A DNA stretch of 64,000 nt from positions 53,298-117,297 of the forward strand of contig NZ_NCSM01000012.1 in the NCBI RefSeq assembly GCF_002224125.1, in the 5' to 3' direction. Made by a program: the position numbers and the translations under genes. The notes under the pieces are model-generated. The model ran no database searches and was not told the DNA's origin. It worked only from the letters and a program-made list of their open reading frames with translations. Numbering within the stretch: position 1 is the stretch's first letter; every line of letters starts with the position of its first letter. The DNA comes from Streptomyces sp. NBS 14/10 (GTDB lineage: Bacteria; Actinomycetota; Actinomycetes; Streptomycetales; Streptomycetaceae). Below, one piece after another: positions 49,205 through 56,816 of this stretch.

Positions 49205-50131
49205 TCATGGGCGTTGGAGGGCCTGGCGGAGCGGGACGAGGATGTTGTCCGGGCGGTAGGTGTCGGCCCAGGTGAAGCGGAGCAAGGTCAGGCCGGGGAC
49301 GAGGGCGGCCAGGCGGTTCTGGCGGAAGCGGTCCTGGTAGAGGGCCTGCGGTGTGCTGTGGGGGTCCTTGCCGTCGGCTTCGATGCCGACCAGGTGGGCG
49401 GGCCAGCCCAGGTCGATGCGGTAGGTGCGGTTCTGCGCGGGATCCGGGATGCGCCACTGGAGGACGGGTGGGGGCAGGCCGCCGTCCAGGCAGATCAGGC
49501 GGATTCGGGTCTCAAGGGGGGATTCGGCCCGAGCGTCGGCCAAGGGGACCCAGGCGCGGGCCCGGCGGGCGCCTGGGCGGCCGGACAGGTGGGTGGGGAG
49601 GGTGAGGTGGTCGGTAGCTGTGAGTACGCCTTGGTGGAGGGCGGAGTCCAGCATGCTCACCGCCTCGGCACGTTGGAGCTGGAGGAGGAGGTCAGCGCAG
49701 GTGCGGGCGGGGGTGGTCAAGGGGATGCCGCGCAGCGTGGTGTGGGCATGGTCGGGTACGAGGGTTCTGTGGACATGGACGCCTTGGCGGCTTCGGATGG
49801 TGTCGTGCGGGGTGGCCAGGTGGAGAGTGCCGTCGTCCGGTGGGAGGCCCTGGATGCCCAGCAGCCGGGCGGCCGTGGGGCCCGCCGCCATGGCCTGTGA
49901 GCCGCAGGTGAGGAGGAGGCCCCGGACCCGGGCCCGCAGCGATGGTCCCCGGGCGTCCCGCCCGAGCCAGTAGCTGCCCCGGGTCAGCGGCACCCATTGG
50001 CCCGCCCGGAGCATGCGGCGGACGTCCCTCCGTTCGGCGCCGGTCGCGCGGAGCTGTGCGGTGGTTACCACCCAGTCCTGCTTGGCGGCCAAAGCGCGGA
50101 CATTTCTGAGGACTTCGCCGCTGATCGTCAT
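49205..50131 (-). CDS. AbiEi-type winged-helix protein with DUF559/Vsr-like endonuclease domain
   Basis: 308 aa. The N-terminal AbiEi-like antitoxin wing (VLRNVRALAAKQDWVVTTAQLRATGAERRDVRRMLRAGQWVPLTRGSYWLG) is followed by a linker and a Vsr-like nuclease fold: ESPLETRIRLICLDGGLPPPVLQW, YRIDLGWPAHLVGIEADGKDPHS with the Asp and Glu of the PD-(D/E)XK type, and LVPGLTLLRFTWAD. Such proteins occur as orphan genes in many actinobacteria, with no demonstrated toxin partner; no AbiEii-like gene is next to it. A broken copy of its end lies 2 kb away. Confidence 0.8.
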   Translation of the reverse strand: MTISGEVLRNVRALAAKQDWVVTTAQLRATGAERRDVRRMLRAGQWVPLTRGSYWLGRDARGPSLRARVRGLLLTCGSQAMAAGPTAARLLGIQGLPPDDGTLHLATPHDTIRSRQGVHVHRTLVPDHAHTTLRGIPLTTPARTCADLLLQLQRAEAVSMLDSALHQGVLTATDHLTLPTHLSGRPGARRARAWVPLADARAESPLETRIRLICLDGGLPPPVLQWRIPDPAQNRTYRIDLGWPAHLVGIEADGKDPHSTPQALYQDRFRQNRLAALVPGLTLLRFTWADTYRPDNILVPLRQALQRP

Positions 50132-50194
50132 GCTGCACTATGGCGTGATGGCCCTTTTCGTGTGTGGGCCTGTGGATAACCATCCCGGTGCCCC

Positions 50195-52387
50195 TCAGGA
50201 CAGCAGTGACATATACGGGCCGAACTCCGACGCCAGGGTCAGGCGGCCCAGCTTCTGGTACTCCCGCTGTACGGCGTGGATCAGGTCGGACATGGTCACG
50301 GGATGCCCTGACTCGGCGGCGAAGTAGGCGGCGGTGACCGCGATCGAGCGGATGTTGCCGCCGGCGAGTTCGAAGGAGTCGGCGCAGAAGTCGAGGTCGA
50401 GGTCAGTGGCGCGGGGGAGGGTGGGGCCCAGGGAGCGGTCCCAGAGGGTGCGGCGTTGGGGGGCGTCGGGGAGGGGGAAGTCGATGACTAGGTCGAGGCG
50501 GCGGGTGAAGGCGTCATCGAGGTTGGCGCGGAGGTTGGTGGCGAGGATGGCCAGGCCGTCGAAGGTTTCCATGCGCTGGAGGAGGTACGCGCTCTCGACG
50601 TTGGCGTAGCGGTCGTGGGCGTCCTTGACCTCGGAGCGCTTGCCGAAGATCGCGTCGGCTTCGTCGAAGAGCAGGACGCCGTTGATTCCGGCTGCTTCGG
50701 AGAAGATGCGCTCCAGGTTTTTCTCCGTTTCGCCTACGTATTTGTCGATGACGGTCGCCAGATCGACCGTGTAGAGATCCAGGCCCAAGTCGGCGGCGAT
50801 GACTTCGGCCGACATGGTTTTACCGGTGCCCGAGTCGCCCGCGAAGAGAGCCGCGACGCCCCGGCCCCTGCCTCCGCCCGGCCGCATGCTCCATTCGCCC
50901 AGCACCCGGTCGCGGTGGCGGGCGCGGGCGGTGAGTTCGCGGAGTTGGGCGAGGGCGTCCGGTGGGAGGACGAGGTCGGGCCAGGCCACCGCGGGTTCGA
51001 TACGGCGGGCCAGGCGGTCGAGGCCCGCGGCGTTCTGGGCGCGGGCTCCGGCGCGGACGTGGTCCGGGCGCAGGGTGCCGCCGTCCAGCATCGCGGTCTG
51101 GGCCGCGCCCTGCGCCGCCCGGGTGATCTGGTCCGGGGTGAGGAGGAAGGGGGACAGGAGGCGGGTTATGTTCATGTTTGGGGGGATTTCCTTCAGGTGC
51201 TGCTCTTGATCGGGTGTCCGCTCACTCGGTGGCTGGGCTCGGTTTACTGTTCGGTCCCTGGTCCGTTCGCCCTCGTACGCCGCCGACCACAGCGCCGCCC
51301 GCGCCGTCGGTTCCACCCGTGGGGCATGGAGCAGCAGCGGCGGGTGAGTTGACCAAGCCGCGTCCCACGGGGCGCGGCCGACCAGGACGACCGGGAGGGG
51401 GATGTCCGCCACCGCGCGGATGACCTCGGAGTTGTCGCGGGTGAGGGCGTCTATGGGGGTGCACACCAGGCCGGAGGACGTCAGGCGGGCTTCCCGGGCG
51501 AGGACGCGTACTGCGTCGGTGGGGTTTGGGTCGCGGGCCAGGGCTTCCAAGTTCACGCCCAGGACGCCGTGGCCCGCCCCCGTGAGGGCGGCCGATGCCA
51601 GGGCAGTACCCGCGCCGCCCTGTTCCTCGCGTAGGTACGCCAGGCGGACGCCGGAGGCGAGTGAGCGCGCGAGTGGGGTCGGGTTGCCCAGCTGCGTTGG
51701 TGCGTTCTGCCAGGGGGCTAGGAGGTCCACGATGCGTGGGTCGGGGGTGTCGTCGCCCAGGAGGTGTGCGGTGACACGGTCGGGGACGCGTAGCGCGCGG
51801 GCCAGGAAGGGGCGGTCCGGTTCCTCTGCCAGGAGGAGGCCGCCGGAGCGGAGGGGGGCTTGCGGGGACAGGCGGGCACGGGCTCCCGCGTCGGCCGGGG
51901 ACAGGCCGCACAGGCCGAGTGCCAGGCCGATGGCCGGGCGGCGGCGGGTGACGTCGTCGTTCAGATAGCCGTAGAACTGCTCGAAGCGGTCGTCCAGGTC
52001 CGGGATCAGCGCGATCAGCAGGATTTCGATGTCCAGGGCCGTGAGGCCGAAGTCGTTTGTGAGGGTACGCAGTCGGGACGGGCGGCCGGAACGGGTGGCG
52101 GCGTCGGCGCGTGCTTCTGCTTCGGCCAGGAACGCGGCGTCGGTGTCGTCGGGGGCGGTGACCCTGAGTTGGCGGCCGTGTTCCAGGAGGTGGTGGATCG
52201 TCTCGTCGGTGAGATACAGGCCCCGGAAGGCGTCATCGGGGGCCGGGTCCGTCTGCTGCCTGGCGTGGACGGCCCGCCTCACTCGTTGTTCGATGAGGAC
52301 GGCCCGGTCCAGGAGGTGGCGCAGGCTCGGGTCAGGGGAGAGGGCGGGGGGCTCGGATGGGGTGTCCGTGAGCGGGGTGTCCGTCAT
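50195..52387 (-). CDS. eCIS AAA+ ATPase (Afp15-type)
   Basis: 730 aa. The C-terminal AAA+ module has Walker A GDSGTGKT near residue 517, Walker B GVLLFDEAD near 570, and sensor/arginine-finger region ILATNLRANLDDAFTRRLDLVIDFPLPD. The N-terminal half (LLDRAVLIEQRVRRAVHARQ...LTALDIEILLIALIPDLDDRFEQFYGYLNDD) is the typical regulatory part of eCIS ATPases, including a degenerate first nucleotide-binding domain. Such ATPases are thought to aid assembly. ATG at 52387 overlaps the DUF4255 stop by 4 bp. Confidence 0.93.
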   Translation of the reverse strand: MTDTPLTDTPSEPPALSPDPSLRHLLDRAVLIEQRVRRAVHARQQTDPAPDDAFRGLYLTDETIHHLLEHGRQLRVTAPDDTDAAFLAEAEARADAATRSGRPSRLRTLTNDFGLTALDIEILLIALIPDLDDRFEQFYGYLNDDVTRRRPAIGLALGLCGLSPADAGARARLSPQAPLRSGGLLLAEEPDRPFLARALRVPDRVTAHLLGDDTPDPRIVDLLAPWQNAPTQLGNPTPLARSLASGVRLAYLREEQGGAGTALASAALTGAGHGVLGVNLEALARDPNPTDAVRVLAREARLTSSGLVCTPIDALTRDNSEVIRAVADIPLPVVLVGRAPWDAAWSTHPPLLLHAPRVEPTARAALWSAAYEGERTRDRTVNRAQPPSERTPDQEQHLKEIPPNMNITRLLSPFLLTPDQITRAAQGAAQTAMLDGGTLRPDHVRAGARAQNAAGLDRLARRIEPAVAWPDLVLPPDALAQLRELTARARHRDRVLGEWSMRPGGGRGRGVAALFAGDSGTGKTMSAEVIAADLGLDLYTVDLATVIDKYVGETEKNLERIFSEAAGINGVLLFDEADAIFGKRSEVKDAHDRYANVESAYLLQRMETFDGLAILATNLRANLDDAFTRRLDLVIDFPLPDAPQRRTLWDRSLGPTLPRATDLDLDFCADSFELAGGNIRSIAVTAAYFAAESGHPVTMSDLIHAVQREYQKLGRLTLASEFGPYMSLLS

Positions 52388-53085
52388 TCGGGTTGTTCTT
52401 CTGATACTTGGGAGGACACGGCGGTGCGTTTGGTGCCGTACACGGGGAGGTCCCCTGGGCCCGATGGACGGTTTGCAGGCGTCCGGGCGTCCGCCGCTAC
52501 GTCGGACAAACCGACGCTCAGGCCCTCCTCGCCGACCTCCGGGCCGGCCGGGTAGACCGGCGACTCGGTGACCGGCACGCTCACCACCAGGTCGAGGGAG
52601 GGTTTCAGCTCCCCGCCCAGCGCGCTCCACACATCGGCGAACGAACGGTCCTCGGGAGGCGGGAGCGCGATCGTCATGGGGACGGGTACCCCGAGTTCGG
52701 CGAGCGTGCCGGTGAGCCGTTCGGCGGGCAGCGCCTCGTAGCGCAGCAGGCAGGAAAGGAGCGAGGAGAGCAGACGGTGCTCGTCCTCGGGGCGCCTGGT
52801 CCACGCCGTGATGAGGTACGAGAGCTTGAAGTAGCGCGGCGGGCGGCGCCGGGCCACGATCGTGCCCCGTTCGTCGTACTCATTGAGCAGACCGCGCTCC
52901 CGCCGGCGCATGTCCTCGCGGATGTCGTACAGATACAGATTGACGGTGGGGGCGTTGACCTTGGCGGCCCAGTCGCGGGTGGGGGCGTCGAAGACGACCG
53001 ACACCTGGGCACCGCCCGCCAGGGCCTCCGTCCTGAACATCGCGCGCAGCGCCTCGTCGACCTCGTGGATCACCGGTGCCGTCAC
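52384..53085 (-). CDS. eCIS tail terminator/cap protein, DUF4255 (Afp16-type)
   Basis: 233 aa. IHEVDEALRAMFRTEAL, VVFDAPTRDWAAKVNAPTVNLYLYDIREDMRRRERGLL and PPRYFKLSYLITAWTRRPEDEHRLLSSLLSCLLRYEALP define DUF4255. The family caps the distal end of tube and sheath and sets length. The disordered C-terminal tail (about residues 185-233) is longer than in Afp16. GTG at 53085 overlaps the upstream stop (GTGA). Confidence 0.93.
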   Translation of the reverse strand: MTAPVIHEVDEALRAMFRTEALAGGAQVSVVFDAPTRDWAAKVNAPTVNLYLYDIREDMRRRERGLLNEYDERGTIVARRRPPRYFKLSYLITAWTRRPEDEHRLLSSLLSCLLRYEALPAERLTGTLAELGVPVPMTIALPPPEDRSFADVWSALGGELKPSLDLVVSVPVTESPVYPAGPEVGEEGLSVGLSDVAADARTPANRPSGPGDLPVYGTKRTAVSSQVSEEQPE

Positions 53086-55775
53086 CTCCGGCCCGCGAAG
53101 TCGGGTGGTTGCAGGCTGCGTTGCACGATCAGCACCGGCTTCTCCAGCCGGTCCAGACCCCGTACGGTGGCGCGGAGCTTGCGCGGGCCGAGTTGGTCTT
53201 TACGCAGGACCAGCACCTGCGCCTCGAAGGTGCCGTCGCCGTCGACGCGTACGGTCGAACGGGCCGCGGTGATGCCCGGTTTCCAGGTGAGCGCGACCGT
53301 GGCGCCGGGCGGGAAGTCCTTGCCCCGCGCCACCGCCACATCGCCGGGCCTGGCGACCTTCGGGGTGACGGTCAACTTGGGCTGCAGGACGCGAATACGG
53401 GCGGTGTCCGTGTTGTTGGCGCGCCTGGGGTCGCGTGGGGAGCCGGTGACGGAGACGCGGATGTCTCCTCGGACGGCGGTGCGGTAGACCGCGGACTGCG
53501 TCACGGTCAGGCGCTCGCCGGGTGCGAGGGAGCAGGGGGCGGTGCGGGTGCAGCCGGAGAGGGCCGAGAGGCTGCGCTTGTTGGCGTCTTTGGTACGGGG
53601 CCAGGTGGTGGTGAGCGCGATGTTCTTCGCGGTCTTGGGGCCCGCGTTGGTGAGGGTGAAGCGTACGCCGGTCCGCTGCCCCGCGTAGCGGGGGGAGGGG
53701 CCGGCGGCGGTCGCCGTCACGGCGATGTCCGCCTGGTTCGGCACGGGGGCGGGGCTGACGGTGAAGGTGGCCGTGTCGGTTCCGGTGTTGCCCGACGAGT
53801 CCGTGGCGGTGCAGGTGACCTCTGTCGTGCCTACGGGGAAGCGTGAGCCGGGGGCGGGGTCGCAGGTCACCGGCAGATCGCCGTCGACCGCGTCCTCGGC
53901 GGTGGCGGTGAAGTCGACCTTGGTGCCGTTCTTGTCGGTCGCTTCGACGACGCGGTCGTCCACGGTGACGACTGGGGCCGTTACGTCGTTGACGGTGATG
54001 GTGATGTGCTGCTGGTAGTCCTCTGGGGTGGGCTCTCCGTCTCCGTTCCCATCTCCGTTTCCGTCCCCGTCCCCGTTGCCATCTTCGTCTCCGTCGCCTC
54101 CGCCTCCGTCCTGACCTGCGTTCTGTCCTGCGCTTTGGCCGGCGTTCTGGCCGGTGTTGTCTCCGCCCGGTCCGCCGTTCTGGCCCGTGTTGTCTCCACC
54201 CGGTCCGGCTGTCTGACCTCCGTCCTCACCGCCCGTTCCGCTGGAGGCGCCGCTGATCACTCCACCGATCACGCCGCCGATGACCCCGGCGATGGTTCCG
54301 CCACCCGACTCGCCGCCCGACCCGTTGCCCGACTCACTGCCGGAGGCCCCGCCGCCACAGCCGTCGTCGGAACCGCCGATCGCGCCGCCCAGCACCCCGG
54401 CGATCAGGCCGCCATTGCGTTCGCTGTCGTATCCGCCGACCCCGCCCACCGCCAGCCCTGCGATGGTTCCGCCGCCGCAGCCGTCGGATCCGCTGGACAC
54501 GCCACCCGCCGCCCCGCCGATGACCCCACCGTTCTGCCCGCCGTCGGTTCCGCCGACCGCGCCGCCGATCGCCCCGGCGATCGTTCCGCCGGAACCGGAG
54601 CTCCCGTGGTCGGAACCGTCCCCACCAGTCCCCTTCCGCCGGTCACGGAACACCCGCGCGGGCGGCACATCCGCGGGCATCTCACCGCTCGGCACCTTGC
54701 CGTTCAGCAGGAACTGGACGGTGCAGCTGAGCGTCGCGCCCTGTGGGGCGTCGTCCGCCAGCTTGATGGTCTCGCTGAAGTACGCCACCGCACCGCTGGT
54801 CACCTCCCTGCTCGCCGGGGTCAGCGAGACGGAGAGGGCGGGGTCGCAGGCCACGGCCTGATAGCTGACCGTCGTGGGCAGGTTGGTCAGCCCCTCCGCG
54901 ATGGTGTCCGCCACTTGGTCCGCGTAGATGTTCTGGAACAGCTTGCCGCCCGTGGCCTGGATGACCTTGCTCGCCTGATCGGGATCGTGCGGGTCTTCCT
55001 GGTTCTGACCAGGGCCGTTGCCGTTGTCGCCGTTGCCGTTGAGGCCGTCGCCCAGTTCGGTGGCCACATCCACGCCGAGGACCCGGACCCCCGCGCTCTT
55101 CAGGGCGTTGATGCCGTCACCCAGCGAGTGCTCCATGCTGGGGTCGTGGCTGGAGGCGTCGCCGACCAGGACGACGATGGGGCTCGCGCCCTCGCGGAAG
55201 ACGGTTTTCCCGCCCGCCCCGTTGCCGATCTGCCACAGGGCGTTGATCCAGTCCTCGGCGGGGCCGGGGCTGCCGAGACCGCGGTCGGAGGCGAGGCCGT
55301 TGACTCCCCGCCGTACCTCGTCCAGGTTGTCCGTGAGTCCCTGGAGCACGGTGAAGACCCGGTCACCGTCGACCTTGTCACCGAAGGTGGCCACGGCGAA
55401 GCGGGAGTCGGGTTGCTCCTCGCGCACCCTGTCGGTGATCCGGTTCAGGTTCTCCTGGACGTTGTCGATGGTGGGCTGCATGCTTCGCGTCCCGTCGACC
55501 AGCAGCACCACATCGGGCCGCGGCGGGATCACGGGCGTACGCACCTTCTTGTCGACCGCGAGCGAGTCGCCCGGGTCCAGCGGCTCGTCCACCACCGCGG
55601 GGGTCACCGTGGGTTCTGGCGCCGGCGCCCGCTTTCCCGCTGCCGCGCCCGGAAGGACGCTGATCGTCAGGGACAGTACGGCGGTCAGTGCGCCGATGCG
55701 CAGGGCGCGCGCATGCGCCTTGGCACCCGCGCCGGTCCGCGGCCGTAAGCGAAGAAACCCCCGTATGGAACGCAC
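53082..55775 (-). CDS. Secreted vWA / glycine-rich / HYR-domain protein of the eCIS locus
   Basis: 897 aa, starting GTG at 55775 with GGAG 6 nt upstream. A signal peptide ends near residue 46 (LSLTISVLPGAAAGKRA). The von Willebrand A domain (about 85-290) has a MIDAS of the form DGTRS (Asp94 to Ser98). A long Gly-rich stretch (GGTIAGAIGGAVGG and similar, with GCGGG) follows. Then come an HYR domain at about 595-680 (DVTAPVVTVDDRVVEATD...GTTEVTCTATDSSGNTG), a CARDB/DUF11-like Ig domain and a final Ig-like domain. It is translationally coupled to DUF4255, so a secreted adhesin-like protein is made together with eCIS parts. Confidence 0.85.
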   Translation of the reverse strand: MRSIRGFLRLRPRTGAGAKAHARALRIGALTAVLSLTISVLPGAAAGKRAPAPEPTVTPAVVDEPLDPGDSLAVDKKVRTPVIPPRPDVVLLVDGTRSMQPTIDNVQENLNRITDRVREEQPDSRFAVATFGDKVDGDRVFTVLQGLTDNLDEVRRGVNGLASDRGLGSPGPAEDWINALWQIGNGAGGKTVFREGASPIVVLVGDASSHDPSMEHSLGDGINALKSAGVRVLGVDVATELGDGLNGNGDNGNGPGQNQEDPHDPDQASKVIQATGGKLFQNIYADQVADTIAEGLTNLPTTVSYQAVACDPALSVSLTPASREVTSGAVAYFSETIKLADDAPQGATLSCTVQFLLNGKVPSGEMPADVPPARVFRDRRKGTGGDGSDHGSSGSGGTIAGAIGGAVGGTDGGQNGGVIGGAAGGVSSGSDGCGGGTIAGLAVGGVGGYDSERNGGLIAGVLGGAIGGSDDGCGGGASGSESGNGSGGESGGGTIAGVIGGVIGGVISGASSGTGGEDGGQTAGPGGDNTGQNGGPGGDNTGQNAGQSAGQNAGQDGGGGDGDEDGNGDGDGNGDGNGDGEPTPEDYQQHITITVNDVTAPVVTVDDRVVEATDKNGTKVDFTATAEDAVDGDLPVTCDPAPGSRFPVGTTEVTCTATDSSGNTGTDTATFTVSPAPVPNQADIAVTATAAGPSPRYAGQRTGVRFTLTNAGPKTAKNIALTTTWPRTKDANKRSLSALSGCTRTAPCSLAPGERLTVTQSAVYRTAVRGDIRVSVTGSPRDPRRANNTDTARIRVLQPKLTVTPKVARPGDVAVARGKDFPPGATVALTWKPGITAARSTVRVDGDGTFEAQVLVLRKDQLGPRKLRATVRGLDRLEKPVLIVQRSLQPPDFAGRR

Positions 55776-55846
55776 AGAACACTCCACTCGGCATCGGCGT
55801 GCGGTGTTCCACTGTCGCGGGTCGGAATGTGCAAGCGCAGCGGGGC

Positions 55847-55878
55847 GGCAGCCAGCCCTTCGGGAAGGGCCGGCTGCC
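55847..55878. terminator. Stacked hairpin between LuxR gene and vWA gene
   Basis: Outer arms GGCAGCC/GGCTGCC and inner arms CCCTTC/GAAGGG close on a GG loop. It lies downstream of the LuxR gene in its direction of transcription and upstream of the vWA start, so it should separate the two units. Confidence 0.6.
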
Positions 55879-55883
55879 CTATG

Positions 55884-55923
55884 AGGCACCGAGGCACCGA
55901 GGCACCGAGGCACCGAGGCACCG
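55884..55923. repeat. Five tandem copies of the 8-bp unit AGGCACCG
   Basis: Perfect 40-bp array between two hairpins in the gap between the LuxR and vWA genes. Non-coding; a slippage-prone tract whose copy number may vary between strains. Confidence 0.9.
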
Positions 55924-55935
55924 TGGGGCCCACGG
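55921..55935 (-). terminator. Hairpin CCGTGGG-G-CCCACGG after the LuxR gene
   Basis: Seven-bp arms with a single-base centre, 13 bp beyond the LuxR stop codon. Probably works with the larger hairpin at 55847 to end the LuxR transcript. Confidence 0.45.
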
Positions 55936-55948
55936 GGTGGCGCGTTTC

Positions 55949-56587
55949 CTAAATCAGACCCTGGCGCAGCGCGTATGCCACGGCGTGCGAGCGGTTACGC
56001 AGATTCAGCCGCGTCATGACGGCGTGCAGTACGTTTTTGATCGTCCGCTCGGAGTAGGAAAGCTTCAAGGCGATATCGGCGGTGTCGTATCCCTCGGCCA
56101 CCAGCCGCAGCACTTCGATCTCGCGGGCCGCGAGCCCGGTGAAGTTGAGCCCGCGTGGTGCCAGGATCTGGCCTTGGAGCTTTCCGACCTGTTCCAGGAG
56201 GCTTCCCAGCAGATCGGGAGGGACGTGCCCTTCGCCCTGCGCCACCGAGCTGATCACCTGGACCAGGCGTTCCGGGGTGGTCTCGGCGCGTCTGACGATT
56301 CCGACGAAGCCGCATTCGGCGGCGTCCACGAGTTGTTGTTCGTCGATACGGGTGATGACCAGTACCCCCCGCGCGGTGCTGGTCCGCTGGATCTGGCGTA
56401 ATACACGGTGCGCGTCGTCGTCGAGAACGTCCAGGACGACCACGGCCACCTGCGGCGCATTCGATTCGTCCCAGTCGATGATCGTGATTTCCGGCCGGGT
56501 GCGCAGCTGGCTGGCAACTCCGGCTTGGGATACCGGGTCTTGGGCGCGCAGCGCTACCGTGATGCGTTCTCCGTTCGTTTGTTGCAC
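55949..56587 (-). CDS. LuxR-family response-regulator-like transcription factor (eCIS locus)
   Basis: 212 aa. The C-terminal GerE-type HTH (about residues 150-212) reads LAAREIEVLRLVAEGYDTADIALKLSYSERTIKNVLHAVMTRLNLRNRSHAVAYA. The N-terminal receiver-like domain keeps a possible phospho-acceptor Asp53 (VVVLDVLDDD). It lacks the usual acidic pair at strand 1 (VALRAQDPVSQAG), and Arg stands where the conserved Lys is expected (GIVRRAE), so it may act without phosphorylation. GTG at 56587 is preceded by GGGGAG. No kinase gene is adjacent. It is the best candidate controller of the eCIS genes. Confidence 0.9.
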   Translation of the reverse strand: MQQTNGERITVALRAQDPVSQAGVASQLRTRPEITIIDWDESNAPQVAVVVLDVLDDDAHRVLRQIQRTSTARGVLVITRIDEQQLVDAAECGFVGIVRRAETTPERLVQVISSVAQGEGHVPPDLLGSLLEQVGKLQGQILAPRGLNFTGLAAREIEVLRLVAEGYDTADIALKLSYSERTIKNVLHAVMTRLNLRNRSHAVAYALRQGLI

Positions 56588-56763
56588 GTCGCTCTCTCCC
56601 CTCGGGCGACTGATGAGGGAGGTGGCGTGACAATTGCGCGGTGACGCACATGGCATGCACCTAGATCATGCACATGACATCACAAATTCCTCACATTCCC
56701 CTCCCTGTAACGGGCAACCACAGTAATGCTCTTGCTTCTCCAAGGGAATTGAACGTGCGTTCC

Positions 56764-56783
56764 CGGGCAACGCTGATTGCCCG
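56764..56783. promoter_or_regulatory. Palindrome CGGGCAA-N6-TTGCCCG in the divergent LuxR/Ig-protein gap
   Basis: Perfect 7-bp arms with a 6-bp spacer, 34 bp before the membrane Ig-like gene and 177 bp before the LuxR gene. A further CGGGCAA occurs at 56710. Related CGGGCA/TGCCCG palindromes lie before the sheath operon and the DUF4157 gene. The gap 56588-56816 also has CATGCAC twice near 56650-56670 and holds no gene. Confidence 0.5.
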
Positions 56784-56816
56784 AAAGTGTTCCTGCGCGG
56801 CCGGTGCCGGGATGTG

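Noticed and set aside
55884..55923. Tandem repeats considered as a CRISPR array
   Set aside because: Units are 8 bp with no spacers; the other tandem repeats (1-45, 12077-12106, 14341-14376) are likewise spacerless and mostly coding. No cas genes were seen.
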